The translations under genes and the position numbers were made by a program. 18,552 nucleotides of DNA from Deltaproteobacteria bacterium RBG_13_61_14 (lineage in GTDB: Bacteria > RBG-13-61-14). Within the stretch, counting starts at the first letter, position 1. Each line of letters opens with the position of its first letter. The stretch spans positions 55,727 through 74,278 of the forward strand of contig MGQK01000073.1 in the NCBI GenBank assembly GCA_001797815.1, written 5' to 3'. The notes under the pieces were generated by a model that did no database searches, was not told the DNA's origin, and was given only the letters and a program-made list of their open reading frames with translations. Shown here piece by piece: positions 7,676-14,838 of the stretch.

Positions 7676-9904
7676 ATGCTGATCCACGACCTGGTCATCC
7701 AGGGAATCCGGCGATTCCGCGAGAACCAACGTCTGCCGTTTCAGACCGGCTTGAACGTGGTTTACGGCCCCAATGAGTCGGGCAAATCCACCCTTTTGCT
7801 GTGCGTCCTGGAACTGCTCTATCCCGATCGCTTCCGGGACGAGGTCCAGGAAATGGTGAGCTGGGGCGAGACCCCCCATTCCCGCGCCGGCCTCACCGTG
7901 GGACAAGGCGAAACCATCTTTCGCATCCTGCGCGACTTCAAATCCAACCGCATCAGCCTCTCCCGGCTCAACCGCTCCACCAGCAAATACGAGACGGTTT
8001 CCGAACAAGCCACCGAGATCGCCACCATCCTAGCCGAGCACTTCAAGCTTCCTCCCTTTGAAGCCTTCCGCAACCTGCTGGTGGATGAAGCCAGCCGCCT
8101 GCCCTCGGCTCTGCCCTTGGAAGCGCCTGAGGTCCCTGCTGCTCCTGCTCCTGCCCCTGCCCCCGCCGCCGGGTTTATGCCTCTCGGCTTCGGCACCAGT
8201 TTTCCAGCCGGCCCCGGCTTCCCCGGCCAGGAATTCAGCTACCCCGGCTTCGGTCCTCCCGGGCTGGGCGTCCCCGGGATCATGCCGCCTGGAATCATGC
8301 CCCCCGGCATGACCGGTCCTGGCTTTCCGGGCATGACCTATCCCGGAATGCCGGGAGCGCCGGCGCCCGAAGAAGACGAGGATGGGCTTACTCTGGAAGG
8401 GAAAAAGGAGCGCCTGGAAGAGTTGCACAAGGAGTTGGTCAAGATCCAGGAAATCGAAGATCTGCAGTTCGAGATGGACGGCGTTCAGTCCAAGATTTTC
8501 GAGATCGAAGCGAAAAAGCAAAACGTAACTAAGCTGGATGAAGCGATGGCCAAGGCCGACGAGGTGCTGAGCCAATACCCCATGTTTCGGGGACTGCCTG
8601 AGAACATTGACGAACGGATTTCCCGGTTCAAGGATCTGCTCGCCCTGCAGGCCCGCGAGATCGAAAAGATTGACCAGGCTTCGCTTGACTACGAAGCTGA
8701 AAACTGGGATTTGAAAAAGATTCCGCCTTTCTTCAAACAGCAGATTTTCCAGGCGGGTGTGGCGCTCCTGGTTGGAGGGATCGTGGCCTCCGTCTTTTAC
8801 CCTTTGCTGGGTCTGTTCGCGGCTTTTGGCATCGCCATGCTGGCCTATGCTGGCTGGCAGGCGTTGAGCCTTCAGCAAAAGCGGGAAGAGTTGGAGAAAA
8901 AGGTCCGGGGCTTTGAGGATCAGCGCAAGGCGATCATCAAGAAGTTCGAGGTGGAGAGTGCGGTGATCCAGAACCTGATGGACCACGGCCAGTGCGATAA
9001 CGCGGAGGAGCTCCTGGGCAAAATCACCAAATTCCGGGAGATTACGGCCAAGCGATTCAAGCTGGAAGAGCGCAAGAAAGAGATGCTGCTGGAGCTGGAC
9101 TGGAAAGAGATGCTGGTCGAGGAAGAGGAACTCAAGCGCAAGCTGGCCGAGATGGAAACGAAACTCCGCGGCCAGACGGTGGCTGGCTTGGACAAGAACG
9201 AGACCCAGCGGGAAATCGAACGACTGGAGAAAGCGATCAAGCGGCTCAAGCCGGACGCGGCCCTGGGCGCTACCTCAGTGCCCGCCGTGGGCGTTCCCAG
9301 CCTGGGCGTGCCTGACCTGGGCGGTCCTTCGGCGCCCGGGTTGCAGACTCCCGCTACCCCGTCCGCTGCAACCAGCACCGCTGCCCCCGGCAAGTCTGAC
9401 CCCAGCTCCACCCGGATGACCGACGCGGTCCCGCTCAAGCTCTACGCCAAGCCCACCGCTTACCAGGCCATCGAACGCTTAGTTGCGACCTCGGCTTCCC
9501 TTCTCGTCATTGACCGCGAGCAACTCCTCGGCAAAGTTCAAAACCGGCTCGACCTCTACCTGCAGGCCTTCTCGGGCAAGCTCTACTCGGCCGGCCGCTT
9601 CGAGACCGGCAAAGGCTTGCTCCTGCAAGAAGCCGCCTCGGAGCGCTGGACCGATTTCAGCGAGATCAGCCCGCCGACCCGGGACCTGGCCTTCTTCTCC
9701 CTGCAAATCACCCTGCTCGAGATGCTCATGCCCCGGCTCCCGCTCCCCTTGATCCTCGACGACGTGCTGCGCGGCCAGGACGACGCCCGCCGCGCGGTCC
9801 TGGGCAAAGCCTTCAAGCGCCTTGCCGAACGGGCGCAGGTCATCCTCTTCACCAGCCAAAAGAACCTGGTGCCTCTGGCCGACCACGCCCTGAACCTGGG
9901 GTAG
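7676..9904 (+). CDS. SbcC/YhaN-like AAA ATPase with two membrane helices and a Pro/Gly/Met-rich insert
   Basis: The product has 742 residues. The N-terminal ABC/SMC-type half has P-loop GPNESGKST (31-39). Residues about 146-235 are a low-complexity Pro/Ala then Pro/Gly/Met-rich stretch (for example GIMPPGIMPPGM) ending in an acidic EEDED. A charged coiled coil follows (about 236-350), then two hydrophobic segments (about 357-396), a second coiled coil (about 398-525) and another Pro/Ala/Gly/Ser-rich linker (about 530-580). The C-terminal half has a signature-like region (SPPTRDLAFFSLQITLLEML) and Walker B LILDDV (about 691-696). The split ATPase with coiled-coil arms and central membrane segments recalls B. 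subtilis YhaN, which works with a nuclease partner; no such partner is visible here. The start is the first ATG after rplS, 26 bp away. The function is likely DNA-related but unproven. Confidence 0.8.
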   Translation: MLIHDLVIQGIRRFRENQRLPFQTGLNVVYGPNESGKSTLLLCVLELLYPDRFRDEVQEMVSWGETPHSRAGLTVGQGETIFRILRDFKSNRISLSRLNRSTSKYETVSEQATEIATILAEHFKLPPFEAFRNLLVDEASRLPSALPLEAPEVPAAPAPAPAPAAGFMPLGFGTSFPAGPGFPGQEFSYPGFGPPGLGVPGIMPPGIMPPGMTGPGFPGMTYPGMPGAPAPEEDEDGLTLEGKKERLEELHKELVKIQEIEDLQFEMDGVQSKIFEIEAKKQNVTKLDEAMAKADEVLSQYPMFRGLPENIDERISRFKDLLALQAREIEKIDQASLDYEAENWDLKKIPPFFKQQIFQAGVALLVGGIVASVFYPLLGLFAAFGIAMLAYAGWQALSLQQKREELEKKVRGFEDQRKAIIKKFEVESAVIQNLMDHGQCDNAEELLGKITKFREITAKRFKLEERKKEMLLELDWKEMLVEEEELKRKLAEMETKLRGQTVAGLDKNETQREIERLEKAIKRLKPDAALGATSVPAVGVPSLGVPDLGGPSAPGLQTPATPSAATSTAAPGKSDPSSTRMTDAVPLKLYAKPTAYQAIERLVATSASLLVIDREQLLGKVQNRLDLYLQAFSGKLYSAGRFETGKGLLLQEAASERWTDFSEISPPTRDLAFFSLQITLLEMLMPRLPLPLILDDVLRGQDDARRAVLGKAFKRLAERAQVILFTSQKNLVPLADHALNLG

Positions 9905-9909
9905 CGACC

Positions 9910-12231
9910 GTGACGCCTGCGCCGCGTCCCTTCGCGCTTCGCCTTCTCACGTTCCTCAACCTCCTCGCCCTCGCCCTGCTCCTCTTCTCCGTGCTCTGGC
10001 GCAAGGTCATGGACTTTGATATCTGGTGGCACCTCGCCTCCGGCCAATGGATCCTCGAACACCGGTCCATCCCCAGGGTGGACATGTTCTCGTTTACCCG
10101 CGCCGGCCACGAGTGGATAGACCTGCACTGGCTGTTCCAGGTGATCGTCTACGGCCTTTACCACCTCTGGGGAGCCGGCGGACTGATCTTCGGGCAAATG
10201 GTCTGGATTACCTTGGCCTGGCTGCTGGTGGCGAGCATCCCGGGCCTCCGGCGGACGCCTATTCTGACCATGATGCTCTTCGCTCTGGGCATCGTCGCCG
10301 GCAACAGCGGCTATCTCATCCGACCCCTGTCACTTTCCCTGGTCTTTCTCGCTTTGACCCTGGCCGTGCTCTGGCGCTGGCACCAGAATTCTTCCCGGCT
10401 GCTCTACCTGCTCCCTTTCACCCAGGCCCTCTGGACCAACAGTCACAGCCTCTTTGCCCTCGGACTCTTTCTCATCGGCTGCTTCTTTGCCGAAGCCGGG
10501 CTGTTTGCCTTTTGGCGCGGCCGCACTCAACCCCAAGCCTGGACCCGCTTCCGGCAGATCAGCCTCGTGCTCGGCCTCTCTGTCCTCGCCGGCCTCCTCA
10601 ACCCCTACGGTCTCCGCGGACTCCTTTTCCCCTACCAGCTCTTCCTCGAAGTCAGCGGCCGCTTCGGCGACATCAGCCGCTACACCTCCGAGTTCAGGCC
10701 CCCGCTCGCCGGCTACGTGGCCTCCGCCCACATCCGCGCCTGGGAGTGGCTGCTCGGGCTTAGTGCTCTCTCCTTTGTCCTCAACTGGCGCCGGCTCCGG
10801 CTCTCGCTCTTGCTCGCCTGGCTGGGCTTCGCCTACCTCTCCTGGATCGCCATCCGCAACCTCACCCCCTTCGGACTGGTCGCGGCTCCGCTGGCAGCCC
10901 TGAATTTCGGGGAGTGGTTTACGGCCCAGGCGCCGCGGCTCCGGGCCGCTTTGCCGGAATGGCTCCGCCAAGCCGCGATCGGCCTTTTGGGTCTGGCCCT
11001 GCTGCTCGCACAGGCGGCCTTCGCCGATTACGTGTTCACCGACCGTTATTTTGCCGAAACCTGGATCGCACCCTCGGGCGTGGGCATCGAGTGGTCCCAG
11101 TATCCTCGGGGGGCCGCGGAATTTCTTGCCCGTGAAAAAATCCCGGGCCTCGGCTTCAACACGTTTGAAGAGGGGAATTACCTGATCTGGCGGCTGTTCC
11201 CGGAATACGAGGTCTTTATTGACGGCCGGCAGGAAGTCAGCGGTCCTGAATTTTTCCACCGCTACGCCCAGATCGTTACCTCTCCCCGTCAGTTCCCTGA
11301 ACTGACCTCGGAGTATCCGCTCCGCTTCGCCTTGCTCGGCCACAAGAGCGTCTCCAACCTGCCGCTGATGACCTGGTTCTCCACCAACCCCAACTTCGCC
11401 CTGGTCTTTCTCGATTCGGTGGCCGCGGTGTTCGTGCTGCGCTCGGCCGTAGGCGCGGATTGGCTCAAGGAGCATGAGATCGTCTTGCAGGATATCGCGC
11501 CGGTGCCGGTGCCCGAACTCCCCCGGCAGATGCCGCGATGGCGGGAGCGCTATTTCACCAGGATGCGCGTGCCCCTGGACGCGTATTACCTGGCCCAGCT
11601 TTATAAATGGCTGAAGCTTCCCAACCTGGCTTTAGCCGAATACCGCAACGCCGTGGCCGAGTCGCCGCGCTTGGTGGACGCCTGGGCGGGAATCGCCGGC
11701 CTTCTCCAGGGACAGGGCCGGGTGCAGGAATCCATCCCCTACCTGGACTATTGCCTGCGGCTCGACCCCGAGCATGACACCGCGCATTCCATGATGGCTA
11801 CTGCCTTGCAAGCCCGCGATCCTGACGCCGCGCTCCGCCACTTGCTGGCCTTGCGCCGTTTGCGCCCGAACGACCACCGCACCCACAACGACCTGGCCGT
11901 GTTTTACCTCCAGCGCGGACAAGCGGAGCAGGCCCTGCGGGAAATGGAAATCGCCCGCCAGGACCCTTACGGGAGGGACGACCCCACCCTCGACCTCAAC
12001 CAGGCCCTGGTTTACATGACGTTGAACCAGCCCCGGAACGCGGAGCCTTACCTGCGCCGTTACCTGGCCGCGGTGCCCGATGACGTCAAGGCCCACTTCC
12101 TGCTCGGCCAGTTGCTCTGGCAACTGGGCCAGCGGGCCGAGGCCAAGCCGAACCTTGATTTTGCCCACGCCAACCATTTTCGACCTCCAGGAGGCATGAC
12201 CTACCCGGATGAGTTCCCGGAACGGCCATGA
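9910..12231 (+). CDS. GT-C-like polytopic membrane protein with C-terminal TPR repeats
   Basis: The product has 773 residues. The first 380 or so are strongly hydrophobic with many transmembrane segments, starting with an N-terminal helix (about 10-30) followed by DFDIWWHLASGQWIL. That D-x-WWHL motif at the first periplasmic loop recalls GT-C-fold glycosyltransferase-like membrane proteins. A soluble part follows (about 385-540; GNYLIWRLFPEYEVFIDGR is typical of this family). Then come about five TPR-like helical pairs (about 557-757; for example AWAGIAGLLQGQGRVQESIPYL, HNDLAVFYLQRGQAEQAL). Glycosyltransferase activity is not shown, since no donor-binding signature can be confirmed. The GTG start has no clear ribosome-binding site and lies five bases after the ATPase stop, suggesting coupling. 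Its stop overlaps the rnhB start (ATGA). Confidence 0.78.
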   Translation: MTPAPRPFALRLLTFLNLLALALLLFSVLWRKVMDFDIWWHLASGQWILEHRSIPRVDMFSFTRAGHEWIDLHWLFQVIVYGLYHLWGAGGLIFGQMVWITLAWLLVASIPGLRRTPILTMMLFALGIVAGNSGYLIRPLSLSLVFLALTLAVLWRWHQNSSRLLYLLPFTQALWTNSHSLFALGLFLIGCFFAEAGLFAFWRGRTQPQAWTRFRQISLVLGLSVLAGLLNPYGLRGLLFPYQLFLEVSGRFGDISRYTSEFRPPLAGYVASAHIRAWEWLLGLSALSFVLNWRRLRLSLLLAWLGFAYLSWIAIRNLTPFGLVAAPLAALNFGEWFTAQAPRLRAALPEWLRQAAIGLLGLALLLAQAAFADYVFTDRYFAETWIAPSGVGIEWSQYPRGAAEFLAREKIPGLGFNTFEEGNYLIWRLFPEYEVFIDGRQEVSGPEFFHRYAQIVTSPRQFPELTSEYPLRFALLGHKSVSNLPLMTWFSTNPNFALVFLDSVAAVFVLRSAVGADWLKEHEIVLQDIAPVPVPELPRQMPRWRERYFTRMRVPLDAYYLAQLYKWLKLPNLALAEYRNAVAESPRLVDAWAGIAGLLQGQGRVQESIPYLDYCLRLDPEHDTAHSMMATALQARDPDAALRHLLALRRLRPNDHRTHNDLAVFYLQRGQAEQALREMEIARQDPYGRDDPTLDLNQALVYMTLNQPRNAEPYLRRYLAAVPDDVKAHFLLGQLLWQLGQRAEAKPNLDFAHANHFRPPGGMTYPDEFPERP

Positions 12232-12911
12232 GCAGAACCTCCAAACCCCGCGGCTCCGCCCTCCTCTTCCCCGGCGCCAAAGACCCCCGCCCGCTCGACT
12301 ACCTGGAGAAGCGCTGGCGCCAGCGCGGATACCGCTGCCTGGCCGGCCTGGACGAGGCCGGCCGCGGTCCCCTGGCCGGACCGGTGGTAGCGGCCGCGGT
12401 GATTTTGCCGGAAAAAATTCACCGGTCGTCCCGGCTCTGGAAGGTGCGGGACTCCAAGGCGCTGCGGCCAAAGGACCGGGAAGAGTTATTAGTGGTGATT
12501 CAAGCGGAAGCGGTGTGCGTGGCGGTGGCCGAGGGTTCGGTGGAGGAAGTGGAGCGGTTAAATATTTTGCAGGCGTCGCTTCTGGCCATGAGCCGGGCCG
12601 CGGCCGCGCTCTCGCCGAGGCCGGACCTCTGCCTGGTGGACGGCGCTCAGGTCTTTATCGGCGGGCCGCCGGCCTTGGCCATCCCCCAGGGCGACCGCCG
12701 GAGCTTAAGCATTGCCGCGGCCAGCATCGTGGCCAAAGTCTTCCGCGACCGGCTCATGCTTGAGGCCGATGCGCAGTATCCGGAATACGGCTTTTGCCGG
12801 CACAAGGGCTACGGCACCGCGGAGCACCTGGTCGCGCTCTCGCGCCACGGCCCCTGCCCTCTCCATCGCCGCAGTTTTCGGGGAGTCCGCGAGCTGGTGA
12901 AAGAATTTTAG
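12228..12911 (+). CDS. rnhB: Ribonuclease HII
   Basis: RNase HII cleaves 5' of ribonucleotides embedded in DNA and also removes RNA from RNA-DNA hybrids. The 227 residues include a roughly 37-residue N-terminal extension before the catalytic core. The core has LAGLDEAGRGPLAGPV (metal ligands D42, E43; the GRG of the substrate-recognition motif), RDSKAL (74-79), LVDG (D138), SIAAASIVAKVFRD (161-174) and YPEYGF with HKGYGT. The ATG overlaps the upstream stop as ATGA. It is the last gene of the operon. The stop codon lies inside the left arm of the 24-nt inverted repeat that separates it from the convergent cooT-like gene. Confidence 0.97.
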   Translation: MSRTSKPRGSALLFPGAKDPRPLDYLEKRWRQRGYRCLAGLDEAGRGPLAGPVVAAAVILPEKIHRSSRLWKVRDSKALRPKDREELLVVIQAEAVCVAVAEGSVEEVERLNILQASLLAMSRAAAALSPRPDLCLVDGAQVFIGGPPALAIPQGDRRSLSIAAASIVAKVFRDRLMLEADAQYPEYGFCRHKGYGTAEHLVALSRHGPCPLHRRSFRGVRELVKEF

Positions 12912-12998
12912 ATTTTGGATTTTCGATTAGAAGAACATCCAGATAAGCAACGCTGGTAGCAGCGGCCAAACCCCAATCCAAAATCCAAAATCTAAAAT
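12905..12998. repeat. 24-nt inverted repeat between convergent genes, possible bidirectional terminator or small dispersed element
   Basis: Arm 12905-12928 is complementary to arm 12975-12998 with one mismatch (C12924 opposite C12979), and the first 19 bp pair perfectly. The arms are AT-rich (GATTTTGGATTTT-like) in a GC-rich neighbourhood. The 46-nt spacer holds a further small hairpin, CGCTG-GTAG-CAGCG at 12951-12964. The left arm contains the rnhB stop codon and the right arm ends six bases before the cooT stop. A transcript from either side could fold it, so a two-way terminator is possible, although the long spacer is not typical. Tandem AATCCAAAATC-like units occur as dispersed repeats in many bacterial genomes. 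Confidence 0.65.
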
Positions 12999-13004
12999 CG
13001 GAAA

Positions 13005-13193
13005 TCACTCGCCCAAGATGAGCTTATGTCCCATAAGGTCCAGTTCCAAAATCTTGGCCTCGATGATCTTCTCCTCGCCCAGGAGGCTCTCCAGGCGGAG
13101 CTTGCCCCCGGCCAGCGGCACCACCCGGGTCACATCTTTCAAGAAGAGTTCCTCGCGGTCACCTTTTTTCAGAAACGCGTTCGACTCGCACAT
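13005..13193 (-). CDS. CooT-family small nickel-binding protein
   Basis: The product has only 62 residues and begins MCESNAFL. CooT-family proteins (PF10133) are short SH3-like beta proteins of this length starting with Met-Cys; in CooT of Rhodospirillum rubrum, Cys2 binds nickel at a dimer interface and helps maturation of carbon-monoxide dehydrogenase. The following alternating hydrophobic strands (KDVTRVVPLAGGKLRLESLLG, EAKILELDLMGHKLIL) fit the fold. A strong GAAGGAGG lies five bases before the ATG. No CO dehydrogenase or cooC/cooJ genes are in the window, so the client is unknown. It is convergent with rnhB and divergent from yebC, with its own promoter and leader. The alternative is that it is a related small protein without nickel function; Cys2 argues for the family. 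Confidence 0.85.
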   Translation of the reverse strand: MCESNAFLKKGDREELFLKDVTRVVPLAGGKLRLESLLGEEKIIEAKILELDLMGHKLILGE

Positions 13194-13217
13194 CCGCCCC
13201 TCCTTCTCCCAGTTAAA

Positions 13218-13252
13218 CCAAGGGCGGGCTTGGCCCCCCGCCCCCTGCTTGG
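13218..13252 (-). promoter_or_regulatory. GC-rich hairpin in the cooT leader
   Basis: On the minus-strand transcript, CCAAG (13252-13248) pairs with CTTGG (13222-13218), and GGCGGG (13242-13237) pairs with CCCGCC (13228-13223), leaving a five-base bulge and an eight-base loop. The stem is followed by TTTAACT and, eleven bases beyond the stem, by the cooT ribosome-binding site at 13206-13199. It could act as an attenuator or as a structure that affects translation. It matches no riboswitch I recognise. Confidence 0.45.
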
Positions 13253-13325
13253 CTGCGGCTGCCTTGGGTTGGACTCCAGGACGACCGGGCTCGGTATAAC
13301 CCTTTTCTTTTCGGCAGACACCATT

Positions 13326-13353
13326 ATAATAGCGTCGTCTCCGTGATTCGCAA
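13326..13353 (-). promoter_or_regulatory. Candidate promoter of the cooT-like gene
   Basis: On the minus strand TTGCGA (13353-13348) is followed after 16 bp by TATTAT (13331-13326), overlapping a perfect TATAAT (13328-13323) that would give a 19-bp spacer. The predicted leader is about 120 nt. The AT-rich -10 stands out from its surroundings. TATAAT can also be read on the plus strand here, so direction rests on the -35 match. Confidence 0.45.
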
Positions 13354-13445
13354 GCTCTCGGGTGACCTGCCCTCTCTTGGACATGGGACCGCTTCTGGAA
13401 AGCATCTTCCTGGATGGACCGTCCCTTTCATGCTCCGCACTTGCT

Positions 13446-13474
13446 TTGAAAAGGATTTGGGTTTGTGCTAAGGT
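13446..13474 (+). promoter_or_regulatory. Candidate promoter of the yebC-ruvCAB operon
   Basis: TTGAAA (13446-13451), a 17-bp spacer and TAAGGT (13469-13474) give a reasonable sigma-70-type promoter with optimal spacing. Transcription would start near 13480, just before the leader hairpin, giving a leader of about 78 nt. Confidence 0.55.
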
Positions 13475-13486
13475 AGAGCCGATTAA

Positions 13487-13544
13487 AAACCAGGAGAGAA
13501 AAGTGCGCGGGCTTTCTTCCCGCCCTTTTCCGAGGTGCTGGTTT
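13487..13544 (+). promoter_or_regulatory. Structured leader hairpin before yebC
   Basis: Three nested helices are visible: AAACCAG (13487-13493) with CTGGTTT (13538-13544), AAAAG (13499-13503) with CTTTT (13525-13529), and GCGGG (13507-13511) with CCCGC (13519-13523) around a seven-base loop. The ribosome-binding site GGGAGG (13545-13550) starts immediately after the outer helix, seven bases before the yebC ATG. A role in translational control or RNA stability is inferred. Confidence 0.5.
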
Positions 13545-13557
13545 GGGAGGTTAAGCC

Positions 13558-14307
13558 ATGTCCGGCCATTCCAAATGGGCTTCGATTAAACACAAGAAGG
13601 GCAAAGCCGATGCCCAGCGGGGGCAAGTTTTCACCAAGCTGATCAAGGAGATTACGGTCGCGGCGCGGATGGGCGGCGGCGACCCGGAGGGGAACGCTCG
13701 TCTGCGGTCGGCGGTCCTGGCGGCCAAGGCGCAGAACATGCCCGGCGACAACATCACCCGCGCCATCAAGAAGGGCACCGGGGAGTTGGAGGGCACGCAC
13801 TACGAGGAATTCACCTACGAGGGCTACGGCCCCGGCGGGGTGGCGGTGATGGTGGAGGTGATGACCGACAACAAGAACCGCACCACCTCGGATATCCGCC
13901 GCATCTTCACCCGCAACGCCGGCAACCTGGGCGAGGCAGGCTGCGTCTCCTGGATGTTCGAAAAGAAGGGCTTGATCGTCTTCGACAAGGCCAAGACCAC
14001 CGAGGACGCCCTGATGGAGGTGGCGCTCGACGCCGGGGCGGAGGACGTCAACGATTCGGAGAGCGTGTGGGAAGTGATCGCCTCCGCGGCGGATTTCGAG
14101 CAAGTGAAGAAGGCGTTCGACGAGCGCAAGCTGGCGTATGAGTCGGCGCAACTCTCCATGGTCCCCCAGACCACGGTCAAGCTGGAAGGCAAGGACGCCG
14201 AGCACATGCTCAAGCTGATGGAGCAATTGGAAGATTCGGACGACGTCCAGCACGTGTATGCCAACTTCGACATCAGCCTGACCGAGATGGAGAAGCTGAG
14301 CGCGTGA
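13558..14307 (+). CDS. yebC: YebC/PmpR family protein
   Basis: The 249-residue product has the canonical N-terminus [22 protein letters not shown], then [28 protein letters not shown] and [16 protein letters not shown], and the later [21 protein letters not shown]. Length and motifs are those of full YebC. The family was long annotated as a transcriptional regulator (PmpR, RuvC-linked); more recent work places several members on the ribosome, where they relieve stalling at proline-rich stretches. GGGAGG seven bases upstream supports the ATG. It heads the operon and ruvC follows after 15 bp, a widespread arrangement. Which of the two roles applies here cannot be read from the sequence. Confidence 0.97.
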   Translation: MSGHSKWASIKHKKGKADAQRGQVFTKLIKEITVAARMGGGDPEGNARLRSAVLAAKAQNMPGDNITRAIKKGTGELEGTHYEEFTYEGYGPGGVAVMVEVMTDNKNRTTSDIRRIFTRNAGNLGEAGCVSWMFEKKGLIVFDKAKTTEDALMEVALDAGAEDVNDSESVWEVIASAADFEQVKKAFDERKLAYESAQLSMVPQTTVKLEGKDAEHMLKLMEQLEDSDDVQHVYANFDISLTEMEKLSA

Positions 14308-14322
14308 GCACCAGGCCCGGCC

Positions 14323-14838
14323 ATGCGCATCTTGGGCATTGATCCCGGGCTCCAGCGCACCGGCTGGGCGGTCATCACCCTGGAGCGCTTTCACCCGCAG
14401 GTGGTCGAGGCCGGACTGATTCGGACCCGGGCCCGGCAGACGCCGGAGCAGCGCCTGCAGGAGATTCACCTGGGCGTCGGCGAAGTGATCGAAGCGTTGC
14501 ACCCGGAGGTGGCGGTGGTGGAGGCGCTTTACGCCCATTACCGGCATCCCCGCACCGCGATTTTAATGGGACACGCCCGGGGCGTGATCTTCCTGGCCGC
14601 GGCCGAGCGCAACCTGCCGGTGAAAAGTTATTCGGCCACCCGCATCAAGAAGGTCCTGACCGGAAACGGACTGGCCTCCAAGGCGCAGGTGCAGCGGACC
14701 GTGCAGGCCGTGCTCCGGCTCCCGCTCCTGCCCGAGCCGGCGGACGTGGCCGACGCCCTAGCGGTGGCGCTCTGCCACGCCCACACGCTTCGTCAGGAAA
14801 GGGGCGCCGGTTGGAAACCGGCGGCACCGGCACGATGA
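14323..14838 (+). CDS. ruvC: Crossover junction endodeoxyribonuclease RuvC
   Basis: RuvC resolves Holliday junctions by paired nicks and works with RuvAB. The 171 residues contain all four catalytic acidic residues: D7 (GIDPG), E67 (VVEALY), and D141 and D144 (ADVADALAVA). The substrate-binding segment KSYSATRIKKVLTGNGLASKAQV is present. The stretch around residues 71-88 (HYRHPRTAILMGHARGVI) and ALY after the catalytic Glu differ from the E. coli form and resemble a variant I associate with Planctomycetes-like bacteria. The C-terminal tail after about residue 160 is Gly/Pro/Ala-rich and probably disordered. Its stop overlaps the ruvA start (ATGA), implying coupled translation. Confidence 0.96.
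   Translation: MRILGIDPGLQRTGWAVITLERFHPQVVEAGLIRTRARQTPEQRLQEIHLGVGEVIEALHPEVAVVEALYAHYRHPRTAILMGHARGVIFLAAAERNLPVKSYSATRIKKVLTGNGLASKAQVQRTVQAVLRLPLLPEPADVADALAVALCHAHTLRQERGAGWKPAAPAR

Larger units (their letters stand above)
13194..13557. other. Divergent control region between cooT-like gene and yebC
   Basis: This 364-bp stretch carries no convincing gene in either direction. Reading outward it holds a cooT leader with a GC-rich hairpin, a candidate cooT promoter on the minus strand, about 90 bp without recognised features, a candidate yebC promoter on the plus strand, and a structured yebC leader ending in its ribosome-binding site. The short open frames across it have no ribosome-binding site or recognisable protein character. 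Confidence 0.6.

Noticed and set aside
13018-13346. Plus-strand open frames opposite cooT and in the control region
   Set aside because: They overlap the well-supported cooT-like gene and its leader, and have no ribosome-binding site or family resemblance.
14811-14834. TTG start adding eight residues to RuvA
   Set aside because: The ATG at 14835 overlaps the ruvC stop in a typical coupling arrangement and matches the usual RuvA N-terminus.
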